From positions 1,187,603 through 1,251,602 of the forward strand of contig VUYV01000158.1 of the NCBI GenBank assembly GCA_008711295.1: DNA of 64,000 nucleotides, in the 5' to 3' direction. How positions within the stretch are numbered: position 1 is the first letter of the stretch; each line of letters begins with the position of its first letter. Positions 52,701 through 64,000 of this stretch are shown piece after piece. Below the pieces are notes generated by a model. It was given only the letters and a program-made list of their open reading frames with translations, searched no databases and was not told the DNA's origin. The DNA comes from Anarhynchus alexandrinus (Eukaryota > Chordata > Aves > Charadriiformes > Charadriidae). The position numbers and the translations under genes were made by a program.

Positions 52701-54974
52701 GGGCTGAAGCTCTTCTTTGTACCTTATCTTCCTAAGGAAAAATAATTTAGGCAAATACTTCCTTTTACTGCTCTATACTTTCAACTAAGATGCAAGTAAG
52801 CCCTTGCATGATATGTAACATTATCTTATTTTTCAGTCCTCATACAGAAGCTAAGTCTGATCACAGCTTACACAAGGCAATGATAGAATCATACCCAAAA
52901 TAAAAGCAGTCACATTTTCACAAGGTAAGTTTACACATGATTTCAACCCAAATCTAAAACCATAACCTGCCACAGACTTTGTCTTAATTGACTACTTAAA
53001 TATTGTGCATTCAACCTCTGTGACACAATTAGGTTTTTATACTAAGTTAACTATGGCTATTTCTCATATTTAAATGTTAATCTGTGTTCTTTAACAAATA
53101 AACAAAATAGCTGCTTTTTTTTTTATTAGGCTTTAAGTAATTTACATCAGCCTGAAGGAAAAAAGCTGCAGTCTTCTTGTAAAATATTACTAAAGCCTTG
53201 ATAAATATCTGGATTTTTATTCTTCACTGAGGTTTGGAAGCTCAACAAGTTTTTCAAAATAGGTCAGCCCCTTTTTAAAAAGGGCACATTCACTTGTTTG
53301 TCACGGCATATAATATTTATTAAAACTAAAAATTGGAAATTGATTTGCTCTGTGTATTATCTACATGTGTAAAAGGCATTTTCAAACAGCAGCAATAGTG
53401 TCAATTTTGGAAAAACAGTTAGCTAAAAAAAACTACCCGTACCAAAAGGCTAGTAGGACTAAGCTTCAGTCTACTTTGCCAGTAAGTTTACAAAACCAAA
53501 GTCTGTATATGTAGCTGTGCAACATCTGAGGAGGTGTTTTGAAAAGTGAACATTAGCTAGAAGTTAAAAGAGGTATCTAGACATGCTCCGCTACTGACAT
53601 AAGGAGAAAAACCTCTTCTTAATCAGAACAGCAGTATGACGAAAGAAGTTAAAATGAAAATAATTAAGAATTTGGTTTAAACAGTCTGAGCTTATAGTGA
53701 ATAAACTTTCAACAGAAAACATCTGTATGAACTAAGAATTTTAGCTTTCTTGAGGACAGATGGGAAGGTTATCTACTGATAATGCAAATAACAGGTACAT
53801 TTTAAACTTCTGAAACCATTCAGAGGGGTGCAGAGAACAACAATACAGATGGTTACATTTTTGCAGCTAGAAATCCACGTATTTGAGAGATGCAACAACT
53901 CATCATTTGATATCAAAGGGCCCATGTTCTGTTATGCATACACTGGATTGACAAAGAACATTTTTTAGTAAAGTTTTGCAGACCTTGCTGTACTTCAAGC
54001 GCCACATGTTCTTCGAACTTGTTTAAAGAGATTCAAGTTCAGACGGTCTCTCTCGATGTAAATTTCCACAAACCAAGTAACCGCAAGCTGTTTGGGATGG
54101 CTCAAGACCTTTCTGCAGAAAAGAGTGAGCCTTAACCTAAAAAGATAGAAAGCTATTTCTGGGCTTGTAGAAAAATTGCTGGTTTGTATCTCATATTGTA
54201 AATGGAAACTATCAATCAATTTACTATTTCTGCTAAACTCATTCCATATGACTGTGTCCAATGGAAACAAACAAACCCACAAAAAAAGAGGTACCGAAGG
54301 AAGAGGCTGCTTCTATAGGCACAAACATCAAATGATGAACCAGTCCTACATTAGAGAAAAATCTAGCATGCATCTTTAACATCGTACACAGAAATCAAGG
54401 ACAGGAAGTAACTGTTAAAAACTATACAAGGAAACATTGCCTTCTTTTAAAAAGGTATATAGAAATAATTACACTGATTAATAAAACACTGATATTCACA
54501 ACGCATCTGAACTAAACTGGTTTACACCTTCAGAAAAAAAGTCAAAATAGTACAGAACATTTCTTTTTTTCTCTTAAAAAACAGGAGTGCCACACTGCCA
54601 AAGATAAACTGTTGCTGCATATAAATTCATGTCAACCTTCCTGTGCTGTCAGTTCAGGGGATATAGAACATGGGGTCATGTTTCCTCCTAAATTGTTTAC
54701 AAAGTTATCAGATGCCTATATAAATCAACCTTCTTCTCTACCCAATTCATGGTGGAGTTGCTACAGCTACAGTAACAAGATGCAAAAGGTTCCAAGAAAT
54801 TCCTGTGAGAACTACTTAGGTTGTTTTATGAATCAATTTGGATTTTTCTTTAGTTCACCTACGTTCACAAATATGTACTGTATATGCACCTTGAATATAA
54901 GAACTGCATGAAAACAGTCTGGAAAAAAAAACCCAAACACAGAAACTGAACTGTGAGGCAGTCAGTCCCTTTCC

Positions 54975-55172
54975 TACTTCTGATTATTATTGTTTTATTC
55001 TTTTTTAAATACCACCACTGAAGAAACCCAACACATGATTATAGTCCCCAAACCCACACCAAACTGCTTTGCTTTCCTGTGCATCTTTCCCAGCAGGTTT
55101 TCACACCTGCTTCTTCAGACAGAGCATTTGGAGGCTACAAAAGCACGACTTATACTTCTCCATCAGTCTAGT
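54975..55172 (-). other. BPNT2: BPNT2 3' UTR (proximal part, minimum extent)
   Basis: This is the sequence following the TAA stop on the minus strand up to just past the first polyadenylation signal. The real 3' UTR is probably longer: other minus-strand AATAAA hexamers occur at 53321-53316, 53221-53216 and 53127-53122 in AT-rich sequence without repeats. I cannot tell from sequence alone which is used. Confidence 0.55.
54994..54999 (-). terminator. Candidate proximal polyadenylation signal of BPNT2
   Basis: AATAAA on the minus strand, 174-179 bases after the stop codon. A CA dinucleotide about 18 bases further on could be the cleavage site, and a GT/T-rich stretch follows (minus-strand complement of about 54920-54955). 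These are the three usual parts of a vertebrate poly(A) site, but use is not demonstrated. Confidence 0.45.
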
Positions 55173-55444
55173 TTATTTGTGTGATGTTTTCTCCAGATCT
55201 GGAAGTTTTTCAATTAGTGCTTTATGGTTCATGTTGATACTGGCTATAAGTCCTCCCTCATTACCATCTGAGCCAGTGTAACTAATTTCTTCACCAGTCA
55301 GGGTAGTCATATGGCCACCCAAAGCTCTCAACACTGCATTTCCAGCACATATGTCCCACTTCTTAATGTAGGTGACATGGATATACACATCAGCTTTTTC
55401 TTGATTCTTTTCAGCCACATCAAGGAGGGCCAACACTTTATAAC
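55173..55444 (-). CDS. BPNT2: BPNT2 terminal coding exon 5 (272 bp with stop)
   Basis: The acceptor is TTCTAG and the exon opens GT TAT AAA GTG. It encodes [18 protein letters not shown], the strongly conserved [17 protein letters not shown] containing the second metal/substrate motif of the family, then [20 protein letters not shown] and the tail [10 protein letters not shown], followed by TAA (plus-strand tta at 55173-55175). There are no internal stops or frameshifts. The 3' UTR continues in the same exon to the left. Confidence 0.97.
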
Positions 55445-58400
55445 CTAGAAGAAATGGGCAAAAGTAAAAAAGTTAAACCAAGTTTTCCTATTCATCACAA
55501 AGGATAAATCCACTAGCAAGTAGATTTAGGCACATGCAAGGTTTAGGAAAGTGATGTCATTAATTATATCATGCCATCCAGTATGATGGCAAAGGCACCA
55601 ATAATCTTTGTCTGTCCTCTGACCTGTAGAGAAAATTTGAAAAGGAACCCCCCCCCCCCCCAAGATTTTTCCACTGCACCCCAATTAAATCCTTGAGTAT
55701 TTGGGACACATTATTTTTAGACAGCCTTTACCAATATGCTACATTAGCTTATCTAGAAACACATTAAAAGAACAAGAGAGAAACTTGAATATAGTTTTGC
55801 TCTTACATTCTCTCATTTATTTCTCAATCTCTGTGTGTGCTGAAGTCTACCTTCCCCCCGACTCTAATAAAGCAACTCAGCCCATGGCATTCCCCTTTAT
55901 CATACATTATGCAGTACAAAGTCATTGCTCAAAATAGTATTCTTTCTTTTATGGAATTTTTTCAATTTTTCAATTGTTCAGCCAATATCCTTGTTTCATT
56001 AAACTGTTCCTTTCTTTAGCTTCTTATACAGAGTCAAGCTCTGGAGAAGATCAACTATAATCTCCCTGGGAGCGGATGAAGGGCGAGTTAAGAGCTGGTG
56101 GGTAAGGATTAAGGGGTAGGCTAATATGAGACACACTGTTGTGGGTGCTTATTACAGGCCACCTGATCAAGATGGGGAAGTTGATGAGGCATTCTACAGA
56201 CAGCTGAGGATCACCTCACAATCACAGGGCTTGGTTCTCATGGGGGACGTCAATCACCCTGATATCTGCTAGAAAGGCTACACAGCTAGGCATGTGCAGT
56301 CCAGGAGGTTCCTCTAGTGTATTGACAGTAACTTTTTTAGTCAGGTGGTGGAGAAGCCAACAAGGAGAGATGTACTGCTGGACCTAGTACTGACAAACAA
56401 AGAGGGACTAGTTGGTGGAGGACATTAAGGTTGGGGGCAGCCTTGGCTGTAGTGATCATGAGAAGACAGAATTCAGGATTAAGTGTAGTATGCATAAAAT
56501 GACAAGTAGCATTGCAACCTTGGACTTCAGGAGGGCTAACTTTGATCCATTCAAGAAACTGCTTGGAGAAATCCCATGGGTTAGGGCTCTAGAGTGTAAG
56601 GGGGCTCAAGAGAGATAGTTGATATTCAAGTATCACTTCCTCCAAGCTCAGGATCGGTGCATCCCTAAGAGCAAGAAAATAGGCAAGGGAAGCAGGAGAT
56701 CTGCATGGTTGAGCAGGGAGCTTCTGAAAAAGCTCAGGTGGAAGAAGGAGCTGACTGCTTGGGAAGAGTACAAGAATGCTGTCAGGGTATGCAGGGATGA
56801 AATGAGGAAAGCCAAGGCCGCCTTGGAATTGAACCTGGCAAGGGATGTCAAGGTCAACAGGAAGGGTTTCTTCAAGTACCTCAGAGGAAAAAGGAAAACT
56901 AGAGAAAATGTGGGCCCACTGTTGAACGAGACATGTGCCATGGTGACAGATGATGCAGAGAAGGAGTTACTGAATGTCATCTTTGCTTCAGTCTTTACTG
57001 CTCGGGCCAGCCCTCAGGAGTCCCAGACTTTGCAGGTAACAGAGAAAGTCTGGAGGAAGAAAGACTTTCCTCTGGTTGAAGAGGACCAAGTTAGAGATCA
57101 GTTAAGTAAACTGGATATCCACAAGCCCATGGGTGCTGAGGAAGCTGGCAGAAGTCATTGCTGGGCCACTCTCCATCATCTTTGAAAGGTCCTGGAGAAA
57201 AGGTGAAGTGCCTGAGGACTGGAGGAAAGCCAATGTCACTCCAGCCCCCAAAAAGGGCAAGAAGGAAGACCATGGAAACTACAGGCCAGTCAGCCTCACC
57301 TCCATCCCTGGAAAGCTGATGGAACTGCTCATTCTGGGCATCATCTCAAGGCATCTGGAGGAAAAGAAGTAGTCAACATGGATTCACCAAGGGGAAGTCA
57401 TGTCTGACTGATAGCCTTCTCTGATGGCATGACTGGATGGATAGATGAGGGGAGGGCAGTGGAAGTTGTCTACCTTGAATTCAACAAGGCTTTCAACACT
57501 GTCACCCACATCATCCTCACAGGCATGTTTAGGAAGTGTGGGTTAGATAAATGGGCAGTGGGGTGGATTGAACAGTGGCTGACAGATAGAGCTCAGAGGG
57601 TTGTGATTAGTGGCACAGAGTCTAGTTGGAGGTCTGTGACAAGTGGTGTTCCCCAGGGGTCAGTACTGAGTCCAGTCCTGTTCAATATATTCATCAATGA
57701 CCTGGATGAAGGGATAGAGTGTACCATCAGCAAGTTTGCTGATAACATAAAAATGGGAGGGGTGGCTGACACACCGGAAGGCTGTGCTGCCATGCAGTGT
57801 GACCTGGACAGGCTGCAGAGTGGGCAGAGAGAAACCTTATGAAGTTCAACAAGGGCAAGTGTAGGGTCCTGCACCTGGGGAGGAATAACCCCATGCATCA
57901 GTACAGGTTAGGAAATGACCTCCTGGAGAGCAGCTCTGTGGAACGGGACCTGGGAGTCCTGGTGGACAACAGGATGACCATGACCCAGCAATGTGCCCTG
58001 GTGGCCAAGAAGGCCAATGACATCCTGGGGTGCATCAAAAAGAGTGTGGCAAGCAGGTCGAGGGAGGTCATCCTCGCCCTCTGCTCTGCCCTGGTGAGGT
58101 CACATCTGGAGTACTGCGTCCAGTTCTGGGATCCCCAGTTCAAGAAGGACAGGGAACTACTGGAGAGGGTACAGCAAAAGGCTATGAAGATGATGAGGGG
58201 ACTGGAGCATCTTTCTTATGAGGAAAGGCTGAGGGACTTGCATCTTTTTAGTCTGGAGAAGAGAAGACTGAGGGGGGGGATCTTATCAAAGCTTATAAAT
58301 ACTTAAAGGGAGGGTGCCAAGTAGAGGGGAACAGTCTTTTTTCAGTGGTGCCCAGTGATAGAACACGAAGGAACGGGCACAAACTTGAACACAGGAAGTT

Positions 58401-61400
58401 CCATCTAAACACGAGGAGGAACTTATTTACTTTGAGGGTGGCAGAGCACTGGAACAGGCTGCCCAGAGATGTGGTGGAGTCTCCCACTCTGGAGACATTC
58501 AAAACCCACCTGGACACCACCCTGTGCAATCTGGTCTAGGTGAACCTGCTGTGGCAGGGGGGTTGGACTAGATGATCTCCAGAGGTCCCTTCCAACCCCT
58601 ACCATTCTGTGATCAGTTACATTTTCACTTCCTTTATCATAAGAAAACTTGTTTAGATTCATTGTCAAGAACCTGTGCGAGATCTTGACTAAATCTGTAA
58701 GGGTCCTCTAGCTTTCCATATTAAAAACACAGAAAGATACATTTCCGTAAAATTAAAATTTTGCATGGCTTATCTCAGACTTTAAAACAATTATCACGTC
58801 CCACTAGCACCTCTCGTATTTGCATTCTGTCAGTAACATGCACAAGGATATTATGTAAGGTTACAAAAAGCAAGCTAAAACCTCTTTGGACTGTATATGA
58901 GACAGATAATGTACTTTAGTGATGCTAGTTTTCTCTTTTGACATAAATGCAAGAAATAGTACCAAACTTTAATGGCTTTTTTTAAAACGTTGTTTAATTA
59001 AATGTACTACTAGTTAACTAACAACTGATTCTCTTCCATGATTCCGTATTTGGTCACACACACTTCTTTCCTCCACAGAGGCACTGGTGCCTTCAGTGAA
59101 CGCACGACAGTGTGTTCAATGAAAGGACCACAATAACATTGCTGGTCCAGGCTTAGATTCACTAACATACTAACTTGTGAATAGCCTGAAGTCTGAACTA
59201 AGCTTGCGTGGAGGTTTCTATACACAGGAGAACTTGTGTACCTATTGTCAAGTGCTTGCTTTTAGGTGTGTGAAAAACAAAAGGTAAGAGGAAAAAGAGG
59301 AGACGCCACAGTTAGTCCTTTTCTCTAATAACAGTTATCCCATTAAATCATTCAAAAGCAACAAAATGAATAGGATGCTTAAGGAACCAAACCTGCTCCA
59401 CCAGCGGGGATTATCACTGTCTTATTTCCAAATGTCTGCCGTGCAACCTGCTCAACTTTTCCTGCATGGGAGCGCGATACAATAATCCTCGGAGTTTTCT
59501 CATTGTAGGAGGAACGAGCTTTTACGTTTGACCCGCCATCCACCATTGCCCAGGCTAAAACAGAAACACAAATTCTGCTAAGATTTACCAAAGGCAATCT
59601 GTTAAGTGTAAAGATAAAAGGACACTTACCTGAGAAAACAGAATTGATGCCTCTGACTTAATTTCCCTCCCTACCATAAAAGAGAAAGTTAGAACCGACA
59701 GAAGAAAGGGGTACACACCCACGTGTGCGCACATGTGAACAGAAACAGCCGCCCCCCCACACACTTTTATGCATGTGGCATTACCCCATGCCTGACCATT
59801 CTTGTGCCACACTTCCAAAAAAGCGGAGGAAAAGGGGAAAAAACCCAAGTAGTAATATTTAGAACCTCTGACTGAAAAGCCACCAAAGTTAAAAGGATGG
59901 CTTTGATTCAGAAATAGATCAAATAGTTCCTTAAATATCCTTTTTATAAGAACAAAAAGCCCCACTACCCTTCAAAGCAGATAACAAAAATATTATTGAG
60001 TCATTTTGTTCAGAAGGATAGTAACGCTAAGGAAGGAAATAGCTCAGGAGGGTAGTAATACTAAGGAAAACTTGTGATGGTGTGTTTTGGAGGACTGGAT
60101 TTAGAATACACAACCTCCCACTTGTTCCCTCATGAGGTTCAAAGCCAAGCTTGGTAGGTGGCATCCCCTAACCATTAATTTGACATTTACTTAGCAGACT
60201 AACCAGCAATTTCATCTCAGTGGAGAGCCAGATTGTATGGCAACAAGGCTGAATTATGTGTAATAACAATGCTGACTGCCCTTATTGCTTTGTATTTGTG
60301 TGGTAGTATTAGGAACAATCCTACTCACAACATATTGGTATTTCCAGACTAGGAAATGAATACTCTGCATACAGTGACAGAATTCATGACATCTCATCTG
60401 ATACCATGTCTGAACATTTCACACTTTACTATTATTAAAGGAGATAAATTCTCAAAATTACAGTGCTAAAAAAAAAATAAAAATATTTCTTCAGATAGAG
60501 GTTGACACTCAGAAAAATATGTTCCAAAAACCCCCAAGATTCTTAAAGCATATTAGAATATAGCATATACTTCAATGACTGGAAATTAAGTTCATATTTA
60601 AAGACAGTACAATATTTAGCACAAAATATTGAGCATTCAGTGGGCAAAAAAAGAGACCAAATTAAAAAAAAATAAATATTTATTCAGTCTTAGTTTCTGT
60701 GCCAGAGCTACTGCATAACCACAACTCTAGAGGTCAGTATTGCCTAAGGGAAAATGAGAACATAAATTCTTGTTTCAAATACACAGTATGTAAGACACGA
60801 ATACTAAAACTACTTGGAAGCTTTCAGAAGCGCATACATATTGCCAAACTTGCAGCCATCCTCACTGATACACCATTAATACTAAAGAATTAACTAGTTG
60901 AGGGTTGTGGCATTAAAAGTATGTCAGATAATCAATAAGCATGTTAGACAGCCTTGCCTGTTACATACAAACAGTTGCCAGTAAGATCTTTAGTCTACTT
61001 TTGTTATTCACACTGAATAAACACCAGCTCCTGAGTATAATATCACAGACCCAGGTTCTTCTGCTGAATTAGCAAAGTACTCTTCTGCTAGAGACTAAGA
61101 GCACACATAAGACTGGTCAGCATGTATAGGTTTCACTTTCTTTGGTTTGCTATAAGTACTCCGATTGAAGGGTTCTTAATTTTTAAACATATTTTCAACT
61201 CGTTTGGTTTAAATACATCATTTTTATTTTAAGCAAAGGCAGCATTTTCCTTTGTGGTGTTATAGCACAGAACACATCTGCAGCTCTCTAACTCCGCAGC
61301 AGTGCTCTCTTGCCAAGTATTATTTTTCTGATTTATACCTACAGATGTTCTCTCAAACATCAAGTTTTAATTAACACTATGACTGAAGATGCTGGAAATA

Positions 61401-62621
61401 TACGAAGGCATAAAGGTACCTGTATATGATGAGAATGGCTTGTGTATCACTCCTATTACTGGTTTACCATTTACAGCCACGCAAACCATTGTCGTGACAT
61501 ACTGTCGAAGATCCTCTGTGGGCAAAACGAGAAATTGAACAAGTTTACAGCCAGATGCCAAGAACACAAAAAGAAAGCAGACCTGACTTATATAAATGTT
61601 GTTCTTTGAAGACTAGTCTACATTTTGCCTCTTACTATGTAACTTTGTTGTATCTTCAAATAACCTTGCAGTTTTCAAGACTTTAAAGACATTTCAGTTT
61701 TCCAGCAATTTTTCCTGTTGAGTAGATGTGACCTATACTCCTACCAGATCTAACACTATCAGCTGTGTCTTATGCAGCATATATTTTCATGGAAGTCTGT
61801 GCCCCTATATTCTCCTTTCTCTGTCCCACCTCCTACCCTCTACTGGTTCAAAACTGGTAATTCAAATACCAAAGAACATTCACCTGAAAAGGTGATTCTA
61901 TCAGTGGAATATCTGCAAAATAATCCCTGTTCTTCTGTTTGTTCTGCAGTATTTATCTGCAATAATTTTAGTTGCATTGCCTTGAACTGCTTATGTGACA
62001 TCTTAAAAACACTTGAAAATGGGGAAGATTGAATTACACGTGCTTTTTGAAAAACTATAACTTTTTTTTTAAATCAAGTTAAACACAATACTCACTTAGT
62101 ATTCCCTTTAAATAAACAAACAACAAATATACCAAGATATTTAGTGTTGCCACAATAATAACTGAAATAAAGGAATGTGTAATTCCAGCAGAATTCATAA
62201 AGGACAGTTACCATTGATTTTAGCAATTACTGAGTTGCAAGGAATACTGAAGTAATTTCAGAGGTGGTTTATATAAAAGTAAATGCCACAGTCTGATAAC
62301 TACAGAGATTTCATAATGCACTTTGTTCAATTAAATCACACAAACTTTGACGTAATGCACTTTAAACAAGAGATGCCATTTTAAATACTTACTATTTTGT
62401 CTCCAGTATAAAAGGCAGACATCAGAATTACACACATGATTTGTCAACAAGAATCAGCTACCTGTGTATTCTTGTGTAGCATCTAACGGATCAATCCAGA
62501 CAGTAACACTTTCTGCTGGAACCTCTTTAGGCTGTATTTTTTGTTTTATATCTTCAGGAATACTTCGATCCCAAGAGACTGTCTCCTGATCAGCTGTATC
62601 AACACGCTCTTCAGAGTTTAT
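55173..62621 (-). CDS. BPNT2: BPNT2 (IMPAD1, gPAPP), 3' part: Golgi 3'-phosphoadenosine 5'-phosphate phosphatase, partial
   Basis: Four exons on the minus strand join without frame breaks: 62621-62462, 61515-61420, 59554-59393 and 55444-55173. They give 690 coding bases, or 229 residues plus a stop. The protein has the inositol-monophosphatase-family metal site: Glu-Glu in INSEERVD, the DPLDAT motif, and WDICAGNA near the C-terminus. It ends DLEKTSHK. The family enzyme is a type II Golgi membrane protein that hydrolyses PAP, the by-product of sulfotransferases, to AMP, so it supports glycosaminoglycan sulfation. The mammalian protein is about 359 residues, so roughly the last 64% is present. 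Exon 1 (anchor and N-terminal part) is not in 62622-64000 and should lie upstream, past the window edge. All introns split codons after their first base except the one before the first exon here, which falls between codons. Recognition rests on near-identity to the vertebrate protein as I remember it; no search was run. Confidence 0.96.
55648..55661 (+). repeat. Poly(C) run, 14 bases, in BPNT2 intron 4
   Basis: Fourteen C on the plus strand, so a G run in the BPNT2 transcript about 205 bases upstream of the exon 5 acceptor. Confidence 0.93.
56065..58615 (+). mobile_element. CR1 LINE retrotransposon, 5'-truncated 2.5-kb copy, antisense in BPNT2 intron 4
   Basis: The copy begins within the endonuclease domain ([13 protein letters not shown] near 56236) and runs through the reverse transcriptase to a typical CR1 3' end (GGTTGGACTAGATGATCTCC, then ACCATTCTGTGAT). 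The pol reading frame is broken: 56412-57185 is one frame with an in-frame stop at 56616-56618, then the frame changes at about 57133, 57429, 57839 and 58345. Two catalytic positions are altered: the AFD motif reads NKAFNTV near 57490, and the FADD box reads [10 protein letters not shown] near 57735-57760. Full-length CR1 is about 4.5 kb, so about half is missing. The element is dead and on the opposite strand to the host gene. Confidence 0.95.
59393..59554 (-). CDS. BPNT2: BPNT2 coding exon 4 (162 bp)
   Basis: The acceptor is GTTTTAG and the donor is GCAG/GTTTGG; the donor departs from the usual GTRAGT but is a normal GT. The exon reads [18 protein letters not shown], then [19 protein letters not shown], then [14 protein letters not shown]. 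The Asn-Lys-Thr triplet is an N-glycosylation sequon, fitting a protein whose catalytic domain faces the Golgi lumen. The final G pairs with GT of exon 5 to make the second Gly of GAGYK. Confidence 0.95.
59555..61419 (-). other. BPNT2: BPNT2 intron 3 (1.9 kb)
   Basis: A GT-AG intron between exons 3 and 4. It holds a 23-base sequence duplicated at a 34-base spacing (60012-60034 and 60046-60068) and A-rich runs near 60470 and 60665. No coding or recognised repeat content was seen. Confidence 0.9.
60012..60068 (+). repeat. Spaced direct duplication in BPNT2 intron 3
   Basis: A 23-base segment at 60012-60034 (core TAGTAACGCTAAGGAA) recurs at 60046-60068 (TAGTAATACTAAGGAA), with four mismatches and a 34-base period. 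Confidence 0.7.
61420..61515 (-). CDS. BPNT2: BPNT2 coding exon 3 (96 bp)
   Basis: It is preceded by CCCACAG and followed by GTACCT on the minus strand. The first two bases complete the Glu codon begun in exon 2. It reads [17 protein letters not shown], then [15 protein letters not shown], and leaves one base that becomes the Ala codon in exon 4. This is core beta-sheet of the phosphatase fold. The symmetric phase (one base carried in, one carried out) agrees with both neighbouring exons, which supports the boundaries. Confidence 0.95.
61516..62461 (-). other. BPNT2: BPNT2 intron 2 (0.95 kb)
   Basis: A GT-AG intron between exons 2 and 3. AT-rich; nothing further recognised. Confidence 0.9.
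62462..62621 (-). CDS. BPNT2: BPNT2 coding exon 2 (160 bp)
   Basis: On the minus strand the exon follows a TTATAG acceptor and ends CACAG before GTAGCTG. It starts on a codon boundary (ATA AAC TCT, I-N-S) and leaves one base (G) for the next exon. It carries the acidic EE pair and, near its end, [13 protein letters not shown], the first metal-binding motif of the inositol monophosphatase / PAP phosphatase fold. The two Asp residues of DPLD are intact. The stretch between the two motifs (around [14 protein letters not shown]) is the least conserved part of the exon compared with the mammalian protein as I recall it. Confidence 0.95.
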
Positions 62622-64000
62622 CTATAAGACAACAAAAGTAGTTGCATTAACTTATCAGATACAGTAACTGTGGTACTCGGGGAAAATTACAGGTTTGCTC
62701 ATATCTTTTGTTTCTCCCTTCACCTCTAGCTAAAAGTGCATGAATTAGTAATTTTTCAGCAACTTCCAAGCTATTCTTGTTGCATGACGATAAACAGAAA
62801 AATCACAATCCAGAATTTTTCTGTGAACCACACCACAACTGGATGCTGTTTCTTTCGCCACAGCTCTTCCTACTGAACCTTCTCACAGTATGAATCGCAG
62901 GGTTTTTTTTAAAATCAGAAGTTAAATGCAGTTGCTTCAAAGACTACAAGCAGAACATTTGACTTTGGAGAATCATGCAGTATACAGATATAGTAGGGGT
63001 CTAATACTCCATTTATACAGAACAGTAGATGCAGATTGAAACATACAGATATTTTATCAACAAATACTTTGCAGACTGCGGTATGACTTAGGGGAACAGG
63101 AATCCTAGTATATATCCCTGCTTCTGGCATTGAGTTACAACTAGCAATTTAAGCAGCTCAAACAGATGTAACCATTACACAGTCAGATGTATGTTATTTT
63201 ATAAATAAGTTAATAATATTCTATATCTGTCTGTAGGGTAGGTTAGGCTAGGGACACAAGAAGGCCGATGAATAACATTTATAAACAGCAGTCAAAGGTC
63301 ACATTTAAGTCTATTATCACTTGCTGCCTAAATTAATGAATTTTATTCTGGACCAGAGGGATTTCAGTATGCTGAACAGTTTGGTCCAGTAGCGGAGCAC
63401 ACAGTCCCAGTCTGTTGAACGTAAGAACGTTCTGCAAAACCCAATACAATGTCATTGGGACTGCAGTAGCAAGATATTTTTGGACCATAAGAGATGCAGT
63501 TATCACAAAACACTGTACGTAATGTTCTCTCATGTTACACAACATCACATAACCTGGCAGGAAGAACTACTGGGGAAATAGAGATAAACCTGCCTTAACC
63601 CATCCATACCAGCTTACAATACCATACCTATAAACCATACTGCAAATATGTCCACAGCTGTAATGCAAGTGGACTTAAGTAGCGTTAACAGGAATTTATA
63701 CAAATTCATCCCATTTACTTTTAGTTACATTAGGAGACTAGCATTTCTATGCTCCTTCAGCCAATAAAAAGGAAATCATTGCTACTGTGCCTTTCAAGCT
63801 TCAACCTGTAAGAACCCTTCAGAAACGCATCACTCCACTAATTACTCCGTAAGACAATGATGCTCATGGCATCATAGTGTCAGTTATATGTCTGAAGTGA
63901 GGTGTAACCAATATGGAGTTTTAGGACATTTCAGAATATTAGGAACACAAGCTTTTTTATTCTTGCTAACTTTAAAGGTGGCTCCCTGTAATATAATTCC
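62622..64000 (-). other. BPNT2: BPNT2 intron 1, partial
   Basis: AT-rich sequence upstream of exon 2 on the minus strand. No GC-rich first exon or CpG island is present, so the promoter and exon 1 should lie beyond the right edge. Confidence 0.75.

Larger units (their letters stand above)
44269..54974. other. Region downstream of BPNT2; may include distal 3' UTR
   Basis: AT-rich, with the ORF-rich block at 48.0-49.0 kb. The right part (about 53.1-55.0 kb) may belong to a long BPNT2 3' UTR. No second gene was recognised. Confidence 0.5.
55445..59392 (-). other. BPNT2: BPNT2 intron 4 (3.9 kb)
   Basis: A GT-AG intron between exons 4 and 5. It contains a 14-base C run at 55648-55661 and an antisense CR1 element filling about 56065-58615. 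The rest (55670-56060 and 58620-59390) is AT-rich with no feature I can name. Confidence 0.9.

Noticed and set aside
62622..64000. Search for BPNT2 exon 1 and promoter at the right edge.
   Set aside because: No GC-rich sequence, membrane-anchor coding segment or CpG island is present; exon 1 must lie outside the window.
1..64000. Search for tRNA, rRNA, snRNA, CRISPR arrays and bacterial or phage-like genes.
   Set aside because: None seen; the sequence is vertebrate nuclear DNA.

Overview
The window looks like bird nuclear DNA. It is mostly AT-rich, non-coding and gene-poor, and carries several CR1 (chicken repeat 1, LINE) fragments with the usual avian 3' ends, a solo endogenous-retrovirus LTR, and one split protein-coding gene with vertebrate-type introns. 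No bacterial genes, operons, CRISPR arrays, rRNA or tRNA genes were seen.

The only gene I recognise is the 3' part of BPNT2 (also called IMPAD1 or gPAPP), the Golgi-resident 3'-phosphoadenosine 5'-phosphate phosphatase. It lies on the minus strand at the right end. Four coding exons (62621-62462, 61515-61420, 59554-59393 and 55444-55173) join in frame with GT-AG introns. They encode 229 residues from the metal-binding Glu-Glu region to the stop codon. The first exon, with the N-terminal membrane anchor, should lie beyond position 64000. The 3' UTR runs leftward from 55172; a first AATAAA is at 54999-54994 and further candidates lie beyond it.

From left to right: 1-10896 is intergenic, with a possible cryptic exon at 5111-5212. 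A minus-strand CR1 3' end is at 10897-11760. A 571-bp solo LTR with a perfect 4-bp target duplication is at 14179-14749. A plus-strand CR1 3' end is at 18137-19118. A plus-strand CR1 whose tail has become a TCTCC satellite is at 21868-22494. A long stretch at 22495-41150 holds only microsatellites, GC-rich patches and a homeodomain/POU-site cluster. A MIR-like relic (39382-39428) and old opposed CR1 pieces (41160-41685) follow, then an internal CR1 reverse-transcriptase fragment (43935-44268). An unassigned 1-kb stretch with long ORFs is at 48000-48991, and BPNT2 closes the window. A 2.5-kb CR1 (about 56065-58615) sits antisense in BPNT2 intron 4.

From general knowledge of vertebrate gene order, the gene-poor DNA downstream of BPNT2 probably belongs to the interval between BPNT2 and PENK. 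That is inference; no PENK exon is visible. I found no convincing new biological system. The best leads are the candidate exon at 5111-5212, the site cluster near 31.9 kb, the LTR and the ORF-rich block near 48.5 kb.
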